Below, piece by piece: positions 13,201-36,000 of a stretch of 64,000 nucleotides of DNA. The translations under genes and the position numbers were made by a program. The notes beneath the pieces were generated by a model that was given only the letters and a program-made list of their open reading frames with translations, made no database searches and had not been told where the DNA came from. Origin of the DNA: Eudorina sp. 2006-703-Eu-15 (Eukaryota; Chlorophyta; Chlorophyceae; Chlamydomonadales; Volvocaceae); NCBI GenBank assembly GCA_003117195.1, contig BDSI01000091.1, positions 62,001-126,000 on the forward strand. Direction: 5' to 3'. Positions within the stretch are counted from its first letter, which is position 1, and each line of letters opens with the position of its first letter.

Positions 13201-14471
13201 AATTTCGAGCTGAACACACCCAATCATACATCCCTTATTTGTTGTTCAGCCGGGACGGATGCGGACATTCCAATACTTGTGCAGCCAGGATTGACATGGG
13301 GTGCCAGGCAACCACCTGGGATTCCTACTCCCCCGCTGAGGAGTTGTTCCGCTCCGTCGGATCCACATGCATGCTGATGAACCAACCGGCAACCGCCAAC
13401 TGCCCCAACCGCAGGTAGCCTGAAGTACCCGTTCAAGCCCGAGACGCCGCCCGAGACGGAGGAGCAGCGGCAGCAGCGGGAGGCGGAGGAGGCCGCGGCG
13501 GCGGAGGCGGCCAAGCCCAAGCTCACCGGGGCGCTGGCCAAGACCTGGTTCGCGGGTGGGTAGAGCAGGACAGGGGGCGGGTACAGTGCAGGACAATGCA
13601 GGACAGTGCGGTGACAGTGCGGTGCGATAGTTGTACCCCTGCTTGCTAGGGTCAATATGCGATGCCGGACTTGCACTTTAACAACAGGATCATGGCGCCT
13701 CTCCTCGTCCTGTCCTGTCCTGTCCTGTCCTGTCCTGTCCTGTCCTGTCCTGTCCTGTCCTGTCCTGTCCTGTCCTGTCCTGTCCTGTCCTGTCCTGTCC
13801 TGTCCTGTCCTGTCCTGTCCTGTCCTGTCCTGTCCTGTCCTGTCCTGTCCTGTCGCTGTCCTGTCCTGTCCTGTCCTGTCCTGTCCTGTCCTGTCCTGTC
13901 CTGTCCTGTCCTGTCCTGTCCTGTCCTGTCCTGTCCTGTCCTGTCCTGTCCTGTCCTGTCCTGTCCTGTCCTGTCCTGTCCTGTCCTGTCCTGTCCTGTC
14001 CTGTCCTGTCCTGTCCTGTCCTGTCCTGTCCTGTCCTGTCCTGTCCTGTCCTGTCCTGTCCTGTCCTGTCCTGTCCTGTCCTGTCCTGTCCTGTCCTGTC
14101 CTGTCCTGTCCTGTCCTGTCCCCCCCTGTCCTGTCCTGTCCCCCCCTGTCCTGTCCTGTCCTGTCCTGTCCTGTCCTGTCCTGTCCTGTCCTGTCCTGTC
14201 CTGTCCTGTCCTGTCCAGCTCTCCGCATCGGACCACATCGCGGTCCACCGGATCGTGTTGTCCAGTTTTGATCCCCTGATCTCCCCGCCTGCCGTGTTGC
14301 CCGCGTCGGTGCCTGCCGTACGCACGGTTCCTTGCTTCAGGTACGGAGCACGATGCGCCCCGCACACCCGACGGACGATTCGCGATGGGTTGGCACTGGA
14401 ACATGCCGTACAGCATACGGAAAACGCTACCCGACTGGTACAAGAAGGAGCTGGAGCGGTACTCGTACTGA
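1239..14471 (+). CDS. FtsH-like AAA protein, protease-dead (FtsHi type), probably plastid inner envelope
   Basis: Predicted ~1097-residue protein in 21 exons: 1239-1597, 2223-2598, 4106-4201, 4616-4750, 5375-5611, 5774-5884, 6385-6555, 7014-7115, 7421-7487, 7968-8061, 8406-8559, 8808-8966, 9326-9454, 9910-9975, 10201-10365, 10617-10785, 11315-11526, 11793-11924, 12193-12280, 13415-13555, 14341-14471. All junction phases agree. Order of parts: basic, Ser/Ala-rich N-terminus (transit-like); hydrophobic segment ~96-117; second membrane segment ~439-463; AAA domain with Walker A GAPGTGKT ~549-556 (split by intron 9), Walker B ILFIDEFD ~604-611 and second region of homology GATNRP...RPGRFDR ~650-670. 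The FtsH zinc motif HEAGH is replaced by YEAGK (~788-792), so peptidase activity is very unlikely. The Asp of the third zinc ligand region (GAPDL) remains. Plant FtsHi proteins of this kind work in the Ycf2/FtsHi import-motor complex of the plastid envelope; assignment to a particular FtsHi paralogue is not possible here. Intron 12 has a GC donor. The final 43-residue exon lies beyond a (CCTGT)n array. The start could lie further upstream, and small missed exons are possible. Confidence 0.9.
3361..3397 (+). repeat. Dispersed short repeat A, copy 1
   Basis: Matches the core TATAGGAAATTGGTAGACA followed about 10 nt later by AACTGCGC. It lies in intron 2 of the FtsH-like gene, in sense orientation and far from either splice site. 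Other copies lie at 6943, 10386, 11261, 12118, 41496, 44761 and 56263. Confidence 0.7.
5077..5218 (+). repeat. 29-bp tandem repeat, five copies
   Basis: Five head-to-tail units of 29 bp beginning ATACCATATGCCGTATGTGC. The fourth unit has one substitution and the last diverges at its end. It lies in intron 4 of the FtsH-like gene, about 160 nt before the exon 5 acceptor. The open frames crossing it on both strands are a by-product of the repeat. Confidence 0.95.
6583..6814 (+). repeat. 15-bp minisatellite in intron 7
   Basis: About 15 tandem units of GGGGCAGGAGTGGAG, a few with AGAAG in place of AGGAG. It starts about 28 nt after the exon 7 donor of the FtsH-like gene. The period of 15 keeps all frames open, which explains the long Gly/Trp/Arg/Ser-rich open frames here; they are not coding. 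Confidence 0.95.
6876..6960 (+). repeat. 10-bp minisatellite ending in repeat A terminus
   Basis: Seven or more units of ACCAATTTCT or ACCAATTCCT, ending at 6943-6960 with CTACCAATTTCCTATACA, the exact reverse complement of the start of dispersed repeat A. The array therefore looks like an amplification of that element's end. It lies 53 nt upstream of the exon 8 acceptor of the FtsH-like gene. Confidence 0.85.
9081..9118 (+). repeat. Dispersed short repeat B, copy 1
   Basis: TTTAATGAGGAAGCCCACCC followed by AGAACTGCCCAGGCCCG. Close copies lie at 11572-11607 and 55191-55226. This copy is inside intron 12 of the FtsH-like gene, the one with a GC donor. Confidence 0.8.
10386..10447 (+). repeat. 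Dispersed short repeat A, longest copy
   Basis: Begins 20 nt after the exon 15 donor of the FtsH-like gene in sense orientation. It contains the TATAGGAAATTGGTAGACA start, the CACTGCGCTGCTGCC middle and an extension AGAGCGAATATCCGATAGAG that is shared in reverse with 11261-11290. Confidence 0.8.
10935..11028. repeat. Abutting ends of two dispersed elements in intron 16
   Basis: Positions 10935-10974 match the end of the element found at 30546 and 32251 (CGGCTGTCACCGATGACC, then GGGGTCCGCTGTAACATCC). Positions 10986-11028 are the reverse complement of 20567-20613 (GGAACACCCGGTCGGGATA...TTGTAACGGTTACA). The two parts face each other with inverted GGGTCC/GGACCC and TGTAAC/GTTACA, so this may be a small hairpin element built from such ends. 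It lies in an intron of the FtsH-like gene. Confidence 0.6.
11261..11290 (-). repeat. Dispersed short repeat A, partial copy near acceptor
   Basis: Reverse complement of the distal part of the 10386-10447 copy. It ends 24 nt before the exon 17 acceptor of the FtsH-like gene. Confidence 0.65.
11572..11607 (+). repeat. Dispersed short repeat B, copy 2
   Basis: GTTTAATGAGAAGCCCACGC followed by ATAACCGCCCAGGCCCG, just inside intron 17 of the FtsH-like gene and directly after a duplicated copy of that intron's donor region. Confidence 0.75.
12118..12158 (-). repeat. Dispersed short repeat A, copy near exon 19 acceptor
   Basis: Reads CAGCAGCAGCGCAGTATGAA, then a diverged CCGATTTCCCATAT end. It is antisense to copy 1 and ends 34 nt before the exon 19 acceptor of the FtsH-like gene. 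Confidence 0.7.
12372..12776. mobile_element. 405-bp non-autonomous TIR element (MITE-like)
   Basis: The ends are a perfect 18-bp inverted repeat: ACCAGGGTGGCTATCTTA at 12372-12389 and its reverse complement at 12759-12776. Both ends are flanked by GGGC (12368-12371 and 12777-12780), a plausible 4-bp target-site duplication. The interior is much more AT-rich than the neighbourhood, repeats the motif GATACTTT and has no coding capacity. It lies in intron 19 of the FtsH-like gene. The superfamily is not clear from the ends. Confidence 0.8.
12841..13227 (+). repeat. 44-bp tandem repeat
   Basis: Eight full units of 44 bp beginning ACACCCAATCATTCGGGCGG, one internal unit truncated to 23 bp (near 13017-13039) and a partial last unit. 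It lies in intron 19 of the FtsH-like gene, downstream of the TIR element. Confidence 0.95.
13706..14216 (+). repeat. (CCTGT)n pentanucleotide array, ~100 units
   Basis: An almost uninterrupted CCTGT array of ~510 bp, with one CGCTG interruption near 13853 and two CCCC slips near 14120-14145. It lies within the last intron (13556-14340) of the FtsH-like gene. The long Ser-Cys-Pro and Asp-Arg-Thr-Gly open frames on the two strands are artefacts of the repeat. Confidence 0.98.
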
Positions 14472-14558
14472 GTACGGCATACTGAGTACGGAGATGATCG
14501 TCGGGATGGTCGCCGGGCGACGGGTCGCTACGCCTTGGCGTCAACTTTCCGTCCGGGG

Positions 14559-14563
14559 TGTAA
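14559..14563 (+). terminator. TGTAA polyadenylation-like signal
   Basis: TGTAA is the usual poly(A) signal of chlamydomonadalean green algae. It lies 88 nt after the stop codon of the FtsH-like gene. Confidence 0.5.
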
Positions 14564-16154
14564 GGCTGTGTCCTGGGACGCCGGGAGGCTAGGCAAGAGG
14601 GTAGCTGAAGGGATGCGGAGGTAGCTGGTCGGCGGCGAACGGGGGGTAGCGGGCCGTGTAACTGACGGACGGGAAGTTGGGGGATGGGTCATGCACGAGA
14701 TCTCTCGCACGGCACTGTATCGGAAAGTGTGTTTGGGGTACATTTGCGGACCCCGTCCCCTCCCCCGTGCGTGTGTGTGTATGGGCTGTAGCACAGGGCG
14801 TGCGTGCGTGGTTCGTCACGGTTACGTTACGGATGAACGTTGTGGTCGCGCAGTTGGCGTGGGACAACAGGCACCTCACATCATCTGCAAGCCACCACAC
14901 GGAGTGGTGTAGCACGGGGTGTAGCATCCTGGTTCGTTGTTACGGACGGCGAATGTGGTCGCCTTGTCGGCGAAGGACATCGGGCACTTTGATTGTATGA
15001 CAGCCACAACACGGGATGGCGCGGAAACAGTTCCCTGCCGCGTCGGAGACGTGCGTGCCGTGCGTACCTGTACGGCGTTCGTGCGTGTTGACTCGACTCG
15101 GCAGCCGCTACGGCTGTGGATGCGCTGTGATCTGCGGGTCGGATGGAATCCGTGCTGATGGGCTGTTGCTGGTGCACGTTTTGGAATGGTCCACTGGCGA
15201 ATGACGATGACGCACTGTCTCGTGTTAGACTGTTAATTAGGAAGAGCCTACTGAAAGCTGGATCGGACGAGCAACAGAACCGACCCGCGGGTCGGTCGGC
15301 CGGTTTGGAGCACCCTATGGCGGGCGCAGCGTCCGCCAGCGTTGCCCTGGGAGGGAGCCCTCGTCCCACCCGGACCGCATGCATTACGAGGGGCGGGGCG
15401 CAGCCGCAATGTCCCCTTATTTCCTCTTGATGACACATGCCCTTCTGCCCAGTCGCGCACATTTGGTTGATCCCCAGGGCTTCTATCACATCTCGCTCTC
15501 TTCTCAGCGGATTAGGGAACTCGCCGATTAGCGAGCGTAGCCGATTCAATGCGATCCTTCCGTACGACACACAGACTCTCACATGCGTACGTCTAATACA
15601 GGTGGAAGATGGTTAACATTACGGTAGCAGCCAGCCAAGGTGCGACTTGAACAAACTAATTCATTTTTTGCCATTGTAAACTGATGATCAAAGTGCTGAC
15701 ATGTTTGTAAAACCATGCATTAATTCAAGGAAAAATGGCTACCTACTGAACAAAGGAGATCGTGAACACCAGGCAAGGCAGTCCAGGTTCTCCCCTTCGA
15801 CCAGACAAACGTGCAATAAAATTAATTAACTGAGTTTATAAACATCCATAATCCGACGTTTCTGTGACCTGCAAAACACCAACGATAATGGTACTACCGG
15901 CTGTTTGCTCCAGGGGGCGCTTGATGTCAGGGCGCTTCAATAAGCAAGGCAAACACCTATGGCATACGAAGCCCGTTCGAAATTTCTACAGGTCATCTTT
16001 CGTTATTGCGTTCTAATAATTACTTCAGGACGCACTCAGGTGTCGTATCCCAATGTTCCCGCTCTAGATCGAGCTCACTGCTTCTCTTACACTGTTTGAC
16101 AACACGACGGCTGGTTTTGGGAACCACTGTTGAAACCTGACATGTGCGTTTGCT

Positions 16155-16160
16155 TATAAA
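16155..16160 (+). promoter_or_regulatory. TATA-like box before the GTPase gene
   Basis: TATAAA lies 110 nt upstream of the ATG at 16270 in an AT-richer stretch. It is the only clear core-promoter-like motif near this start. Confidence 0.35.
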
Positions 16161-16269
16161 TGTAAGGGCGAAAGGCTGGCACGCATGGGCAGTTTGAGTA
16201 TGCGTTGTTAACTCAACTCATCATTCATCTGCAGGTCTTGACACGGCATTATCGTTCAGGATCAACATC

Positions 16270-29687
<13,418 letters not shown>

Positions 29688-30545
29688 CTGTCCTTCGTAA
29701 GCAAGCTGGCGTCTCAGGCGCCCGGCGCTACATGTGGATGCGTGGCAGGCATGAGGCCGCGTCGTCATCTGCAGATTAATTGGACACCTGCAGACACAGG
29801 CAATGGAGCAGCTGCCGGCAATGGAGACGGGTCCCCAAACGATATGAGATGGGAACGGGCTGTTCGCTGTGGGCCCGTGGTGTTGTCCGTGAGTCACGAC
29901 TAGGCAGGTTGGCATACGACCCGGCTGGGGTCGTTATTGGTAACTGCATTGTGTTGATTGGATTGCGGCATGCGTTGTCGAAGCCAAGCAATAACATGTA
30001 TGGATTAAAGCCAGTAAGCCTGCCGTCGCGCTGGACTTGCTACGGCGTTGCCGCGGCCAATGCATCGCAGAAAGCTTGTGATCAGTCTGTTGCGGCCGGT
30101 GGCAGGTTCGGGATCTACTACGTGGTCACATTGGCGGCGGTGCCGGTGAGGGGCGCTGAAAGTTTGTGTGCAACGTCTGACACATGTACTATATAATTAC
30201 TGAAGCTCGGACGGTGGCGGGTTTCGGAGCCAGCAGCTTTACAACTTCACAGAGCTAGGCATACCGAGGAAGGGTTGGTCAGCTAGCGGTGGGGGCTACG
30301 CACCCCATCTTGAAGGTGCAGGATGACTGTCTAGTGCGCCGTGACCCGGGCCTGGACAATCAGCCGACATCCAATGGCCGCTGAGTAATGGGTCGCGGGG
30401 GGACGGGGCGAATGTGTGATATCTGGACCGTGCATTGGTGCCCTTGTTGGGGCAGGGAGGTACTAGACGCGGTTGGGCCGTCCGGGCAGGCCCCTGCTGG
30501 TGGTCCCTGAGGCTTCTCGGGAGGCCCGTCGCCTTCCAAAACTTT

Positions 30546-30822
30546 GGGCCACCGCCGGAGACGGAAACCGTTTTTGGCTGGGGCGGTGGTTCGCTAATAG
30601 GGGCGCCCTGATGGCTAACTCGCCCTGGGCAGGCTTTATCCCTGGTTATAGCTGCGTGGCCCTCAGGAACGGGGTGGTTCCCTGGTCGAGTGGGTGCGTG
30701 GTGTGTTTCAGTGCACTTGTGGAGCTTATCTGGTGCGCCACGATGGCGCGGTTTTGTTTCTGCAGTGTGCGGTGAAGAAGCTACGGCTGTCACCGATGAC
30801 GGGGGGGCCCACTCCAACATTA
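30546..30822 (+). mobile_element. Dispersed element copy 1
   Basis: Similar over ~270 bp to 32251-32519, sharing GGTTCGCTAATAGGGGCGCC, CAGGAACGGGGTGGTTCCCT and CGGCTGTC at the end. The final GGGGTCC...TGTAACATCC is degraded here. No coding capacity is seen. Class unknown. Confidence 0.6.
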
Positions 30823-31866
30823 CCAATTATATTATAATCTTCATAGTACGCGTGCAGGATGGTGTCGTACTTCGCGGGCAGTCGCTGACCTCGCTCATCC
30901 AGGTCTGCCTGGCCTTGCGCGAAGCCGAACTGCTGCCACCACCGTATGTGACGCTTTGTGTGGGCTGCAATGTCCTTGTTTCGTGTATGTGTGATATACT
31001 GATATTGGTTGGCTGGGAGGCAGCTGCGCGGCCGCAATGTCCGGATTGCATCACCGTCAACAAGCACCGCACGCGTACTTAGACAAATGTCCGTACCTGC
31101 TGTGTATCATCAGATCCTACGAACGAAGGACGGGGGGACCTTTTGTGCGATGATATGCTTTTGGATGGGATATATACCACGGGCGGGGCGCGACCCGGGA
31201 TGTGGCACTATACTGTCATCCGTTCCCGCACGCAATCGTGTGCTGGACGGCTTCCTGGTCGTGGCTCTGCCGCGGGTTCTACTGCGGTTACAGTCGTCAC
31301 GGAGGAAGCTGGCGGATCTGCTGGCGGGGGCTTCATTCTGGTCCTAGAGTTCTGTTACCTTACGGCTGCCTGCAGCAGTTGCTGCTGCTGCGGCTGCCTG
31401 TTGGTGGTGGACCGGAGGCCGGCGGGTCTTGGGACGCTTAGGCGGATTTTAGGGGCCCTCTTGACTAATAACCCTGGGCGGCTGGGTTGTCGCCTTGGAT
31501 TTCACGGTTACAGTATATGCTATGGTCTGCCGACGGTGTGGGCAGCACTGGAAGTAGAGCTGGGCCGGTCTTTTCCATGTCTCATCTGCCGCCGCACCTG
31601 GGGTCAGTGCAGGGCCCGTCTGATGACCCGCTGACGTGTTCGCGTGCAACGTCATGTGCAGGTGCCGTACAGTGATAGTGTACACGTGCGCTCGTGCGGA
31701 TCCCTTGCCTGGTTTCCAGGGCAATGCGGAGCGAAAAATTGCGATGTGTTAACATTTCCGCGGTCCATGCCCACTGTCAGCAACTTCGTTGGGACACCCA
31801 GGAAGTGTTGAGTACCATAGATAAACGAGCTCCATGCCTAATGCCGCGAGCGAGTTTTGATCAAAT

Positions 31867-31891
31867 ATGACCCGCGGGGTCCACTGTAACA
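31867..31891 (+). repeat. Isolated element end
   Basis: TGACCCGCGGGGTCCACTGT followed by AACAT matches the terminus of the elements at 32251-32519 and 10935-10974. Confidence 0.55.
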
Positions 31892-32034
31892 TAATTAACA
31901 ATAAACCATGGGGCCAATCTCGCGTGTCAGGCTGTCCTCCATCTTCTGCACTTGGTGGTGGCGATGGTGATGTGACATAGCCTCTGCGGCAATCTCTCAG
32001 TGTATTCCTAGTGTTCCTAGGGCATATGCGTGTA

Positions 32035-32070
32035 CCCTAAAACCTAGACCCCTGTAAACCCTAAACCCCT
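32035..32070 (-). repeat. Interstitial telomere-like motif
   Basis: CCCTAAAACC...CCCTGTAAACCCTAAACCCC carries degenerate units of the green-algal CCCTAAAA telomere repeat. It is too short and degenerate to be a telomere. Confidence 0.45.
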
Positions 32071-32250
32071 GTACGGCCTCCTCACACCCCATTTCAATCC
32101 CCCTTCGGGTGATCCTCTGGGCACCCTAGTAGGTCATCGAACTCCTGGAGCCGCATGTACCGTATTCCACACCAGCCGCCGCCTCACCGCTTCCCTGCGC
32201 CGACCTCCCTCGCCTCCCTTCAAAGAGGTCGGCATGCGGGTCGGCATACG

Positions 32251-32519
32251 GGCCACCGCTGGAGAAGTGACCCCGCCTTGGTGGGGGTGGTGGTTCGCTA
32301 ATAGGGGCGCCCTGGTGGCTAGCTCCCCCTGAGCGGGCTTTATCCCTTGCCATGGTTGGTTCTCAGGAACGGGGTGGTTCCCTGGTAGTGTGGGCCCGGG
32401 GAGTGTTTCGGTGCACTTGGGGAGCCTGTCCGGAGCGCCATGGTGGCGTTAGTTCATTTAGGCAGTGTATGGTGAGGAAGCCTCGGCTGTCGCTGACCCT
32501 CGGGGTCCGCTGTAACATC
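32251..32519 (+). mobile_element. Dispersed element copy 2
   Basis: Second copy of the 30546-30822 element, 1705 bp downstream in the same orientation, with a better preserved end (GCTGACCCTCGGGGTCCGC then TGTAACATCC). Confidence 0.6.
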
Positions 32520-33057
32520 CTAATAATAATGCGGGTGTCAGGGACACCCTGGTAATGTGCACGGTCAAGGCTTGTGTAGAAGAGGTCTTAACATGGGCTG
32601 CGGTGACAGGGGGAACTGTCGACGAGGCAGAGGGCCTTTCCCTTCGCTTAACTTGATTGACTTGACAACTCCTGAAGGCCTGTGTTGGATTGCAATTGTG
32701 CTAATGTCGAGCAGATCCTCCAGCAAATCAATTGAGGTTAATATTGCATCGTTTTGAAGCAAGCGACCGAGCGTCGTCCATCATCATTCTTCACGGTAAC
32801 CGCGTGGCCGTACGTCAACTATCGGTGAACAGAAGACGCTGGACTCGGTATTATCATAATAACTTCGGAAAGCTGCAGAGCTGCGAATTTAGTCACATGC
32901 ATGTTGCCGATAGCCATGATATCTGGATCACAGTGTTGGTCTTTTCGTTTTGGGAACGAGGGGTCAGGTAGGGCTCCTGACACTTTGGCAGCAAGCTCCG
33001 GCTTCGTGAAAGTGATGTAACTTTGCGAATTTAAATTTTATATTGAAATCAATTACC

Positions 33058-36000
33058 ATGTCGAAACTTTCTGGGATTGTGCGCCAAGAGCTTCGCCGGT
33101 ATTCTGAAACGCTTAACCGAACCCTCGCAAGCCTTGAGCAGCACGGGCCTGTTAGGAACATCGATGATTTTACAGATTTGCTCTCAGATGTCCACGCACT
33201 CTTCGATGACGATTTCCTAGACCGTCTGGAGCCAGCTGGTTGGATTCCACCTTTACTTGAATTCCACCTCGTGCCACAGTCCGCGAAGCTCATCGCGCAA
33301 ATCTTACGAATCTACCAGCAAGCAAAAGATGCGGGCGTCTTCGCCGTCATCAACAGCCCTCGCCACTACGTCCAGCGCCAGCTATGGGCGCAGCTCGCAG
33401 CCATCGAGATCGGCCAGGCCGCCTTCCCGATCCAGGCCGCCGTGCAAGCAATTCAAATTGAAGTCGCCTCCACGCCCGCGGCCAAGCGCCACGGAGGGCC
33501 CTTGCTGGAGGAGCTCGCGGCGCGGCCCGTCCTGCAAGCCTTGGCGGACGCCGCGCGCTTCGTCACGGAGGAGCTCTGCCGCCCTCACGGCGGCAACGGC
33601 ACCTGTGGCGGTGCCGCCGCCTCTGCCGGCGGTGCCGCTGGTCCGCTGTCACCTACCAGCCCGGATGCGCCAGACAAGTCCAGAGGCCACCTACAGGATC
33701 ACGATACGGTGGACAGCACCAAGTCCAAAGCCCACAAGGGGAAAGGCGTCCTGGAGGGCTTCCGCCGCCGCATCGACCACGGTGTGGACGAGCATGGCTG
33801 CAGCAGCGGCGGCGGCGCCGGCGGCGCCGCTGCCGCGCGGGTGCTGTCCCTCATCGCACACCACATCTCTGCCCTCCTGGGGGCCGCCGACGATGAGCTG
33901 GGGGGAGCTGTGCAGCACCGCGCCTCACACAGCCTCACCGCCACTGACCTGGGGACCGCCGGCGGAGGCGGCGGAGGCGGCGGCGCCAGCTGGCCGGCAG
34001 TGGTCAAGCTCCTCACCAGCGTCAGGGACAGCGGCGCGCTGGCGGCGCTGTGCGCTGGTGTCCTGGCGGCGCCGCTGGCGGCGGCGTCCGACGGCGGCGG
34101 CGGCGGCGCCGTCGCCGACGACTACACAACCACGGTTGCTGACATGCAGCTGGCGGCGTGCATGGCGCTGTGGGACCTGTCGGCGCTGGTGGCGCCGTTC
34201 GGCGCCGCCGTCGGGGAGCTTCTGGCGGCGCCGCCGGTACTGCAGCTGCGCCTGGCGGCGCTGGAGCAGGTGGCGGCGTCGACGGCGGCGTGGCGGACCG
34301 TTGGCGGCCTCCGTGCCTCCGCCGACAGCCTCAAGCCGGTATTTCTCCGAGGAGGCGGCACCGGCGGCGGCGCCGCCGCCGCCGAGGGCAGCAGCGGCGG
34401 CGTCAGCTGCCGTAGCGGATCCGCCGCCGGCGCGGACGCGGCGGCGCCGACGCTGCCGGTAGTACCCTCTTGGCCGCTGCTGCTGTGCCCCGCCGTGCGT
34501 CGCGTCTACGCAGCTCGCGGCCTGCAGCTGCCGGATGTCGTACACATCCTGGTCGACGCCGCCGTCGGCGCCGTCAACCTGGCGCAGGACCACGGCACGC
34601 GCGCGGCGGCCGCCGCCGCCGAGCAGCTCTTCCCCAGCCGCGCCGCCGCAGCGGACCTGGCACTCCGCGTCTGTCGCGCTCTGCACTGCCACGCGGCGGA
34701 GGATCCGTCCGACCTGGCCAGCACCCGTACCGCCCGCGGCGGCGGCGGCGGCAGCTCGCCGTGGGTGTCGCCGTACATTTCCGCCGGTGGCGGAAGCAGC
34801 CGCGCGGGCAGTCGTGGCGGCGGCGGCGCCGGTCTGCCGCAGCAGCAGCGAGCGCAGCTCGCAGACGACGCCGCGTCCGTGGAGGTCGCGCTGCGCATCC
34901 GGATGCTCGGCGCGCCGCCGGAGGAGCTGACGGCTTGCATGCCCGCCATCGTCGGCGTTCGCAGCTGGGTCCAGCGCATCTCCGCGGCGGCGTTCGGCGG
35001 GCCGGCGGCGGCGGCGGCAGCGGCGGCGGCGACGGGCTGCGCCGCCGCCAGGGCGAGGCTGGCACAGCTGGAACTAGAGGGCGAGAACAGCCTGGCGGAC
35101 GTGTCCGCATCCGACATGTCGTCGCTCAGCTCGCCCGACGCTTTGGCGGTGTACACAGGTGAGGGGATGGAGGTGTGCACAGGTGAGGGGAGGTGTACAC
35201 AGGTGAGGGGATGTATCGAAAAAGCAAACACCTCCTGATGTCCCTAGAAACAACCCAAGATATCGATGGAGGGAGGTCAGGTCCCCAGCGGGCCATCCGG
35301 CCGTCCGTCCTTAAGGGAGCGGCGCCGCGGGGGTGTGAGGACGGCGCCGCGGGGTTGGCTGGTCGCTATGGCTAACTGCCGCTTCCGTTGCCGCTGTCGC
35401 TGCTGCTGCCCGCGCTTCGTGACGTGCTGCCTTGGCCCGTACCGCCCACCGCCCGGACATGGGGGCATTGGGGTTTCCCCCTTGCGCAGCTCGAAGCGCC
35501 CAGTACCCGGAGCATGGCCACGAGGACGACCTCCACAGCCCCGTCGATTCTCTGCAGCTGAGGGGCCCCTCCACGACTGTCGTCGGCGCTGACGTCATTG
35601 CCGTGGCGGCGGCGGCAGGCGTCGCTGCCGCCAGCCCCGCCGACTCCGCCACGTCGGTCGCCAGCCAGGCCGGATCCGAATCCCGAATCGGCCCCGAGTC
35701 ACAAGTTCCAGGATCTGAGCCCAGCGGCACGGGATCCAAATCCAGCATCGGCGCTGCGTCAAAGTTTTTCTCCCGTCGCCGGCGCAGCCGCCGCGCGTCG
35801 TCCCCCCTCGCCGGGGCGCCGCTGGCGGACCCGCCAGCGGGCCGCCCGATCCCGTCGGAATCCCCGGCGATGCCGCCACCACGGCACCTGTACGGCAGCG
35901 GCCTCCGAGGGTCCTTGGATAGACTGCGGCGATGGGTGTCGACGCGGAGGTCGCACGACGACGAACTTCCGACGGCCCTGTCGGCTGACGTGGAGGCCGA

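Larger units (their letters stand above)
14472..16269. other. Intergenic region between the FtsH-like and GTPase genes
   Basis: No supported gene. TGTAA at 14559-14563 is a plausible polyadenylation signal of the FtsH-like gene. A 233-codon open frame on the minus strand (14881-15582) has no recognisable domain and looks like chance in GC-rich DNA. From about 15600 the sequence becomes more AT-rich, as often seen before promoters in such genomes. Confidence 0.6.
29688..33057. other. Repeat-rich intergenic region
   Basis: No supported gene. It holds two diverged copies of one dispersed element (30546-30822 and 32251-32519), a related element end at 31867-31891 and a telomere-like motif at 32035-32070. 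Open frames here (for example minus 30296-30826) have no family signature. The last 300 nt, AT-richer, probably include the promoter of the next gene. Confidence 0.6.

Noticed and set aside
13556..13563. TAG at 13561 as the normal stop of the FtsH-like gene
   Set aside because: A good donor lies just before it and the exon at 14341 joins in phase with a plausible conserved-looking tail; kept only as an intron-retention isoform.
13224..14544. Long Asp-Arg-Thr-Gly and Ser-Cys-Pro-Val open frames on both strands
   Set aside because: They are translations of the (CCTGT)n array; every frame stays open because the unit lacks stop codons.
14881..15582. 233-codon minus-strand open frame
   Set aside because: No domain, no codon bias like the neighbours, and no splice partners.
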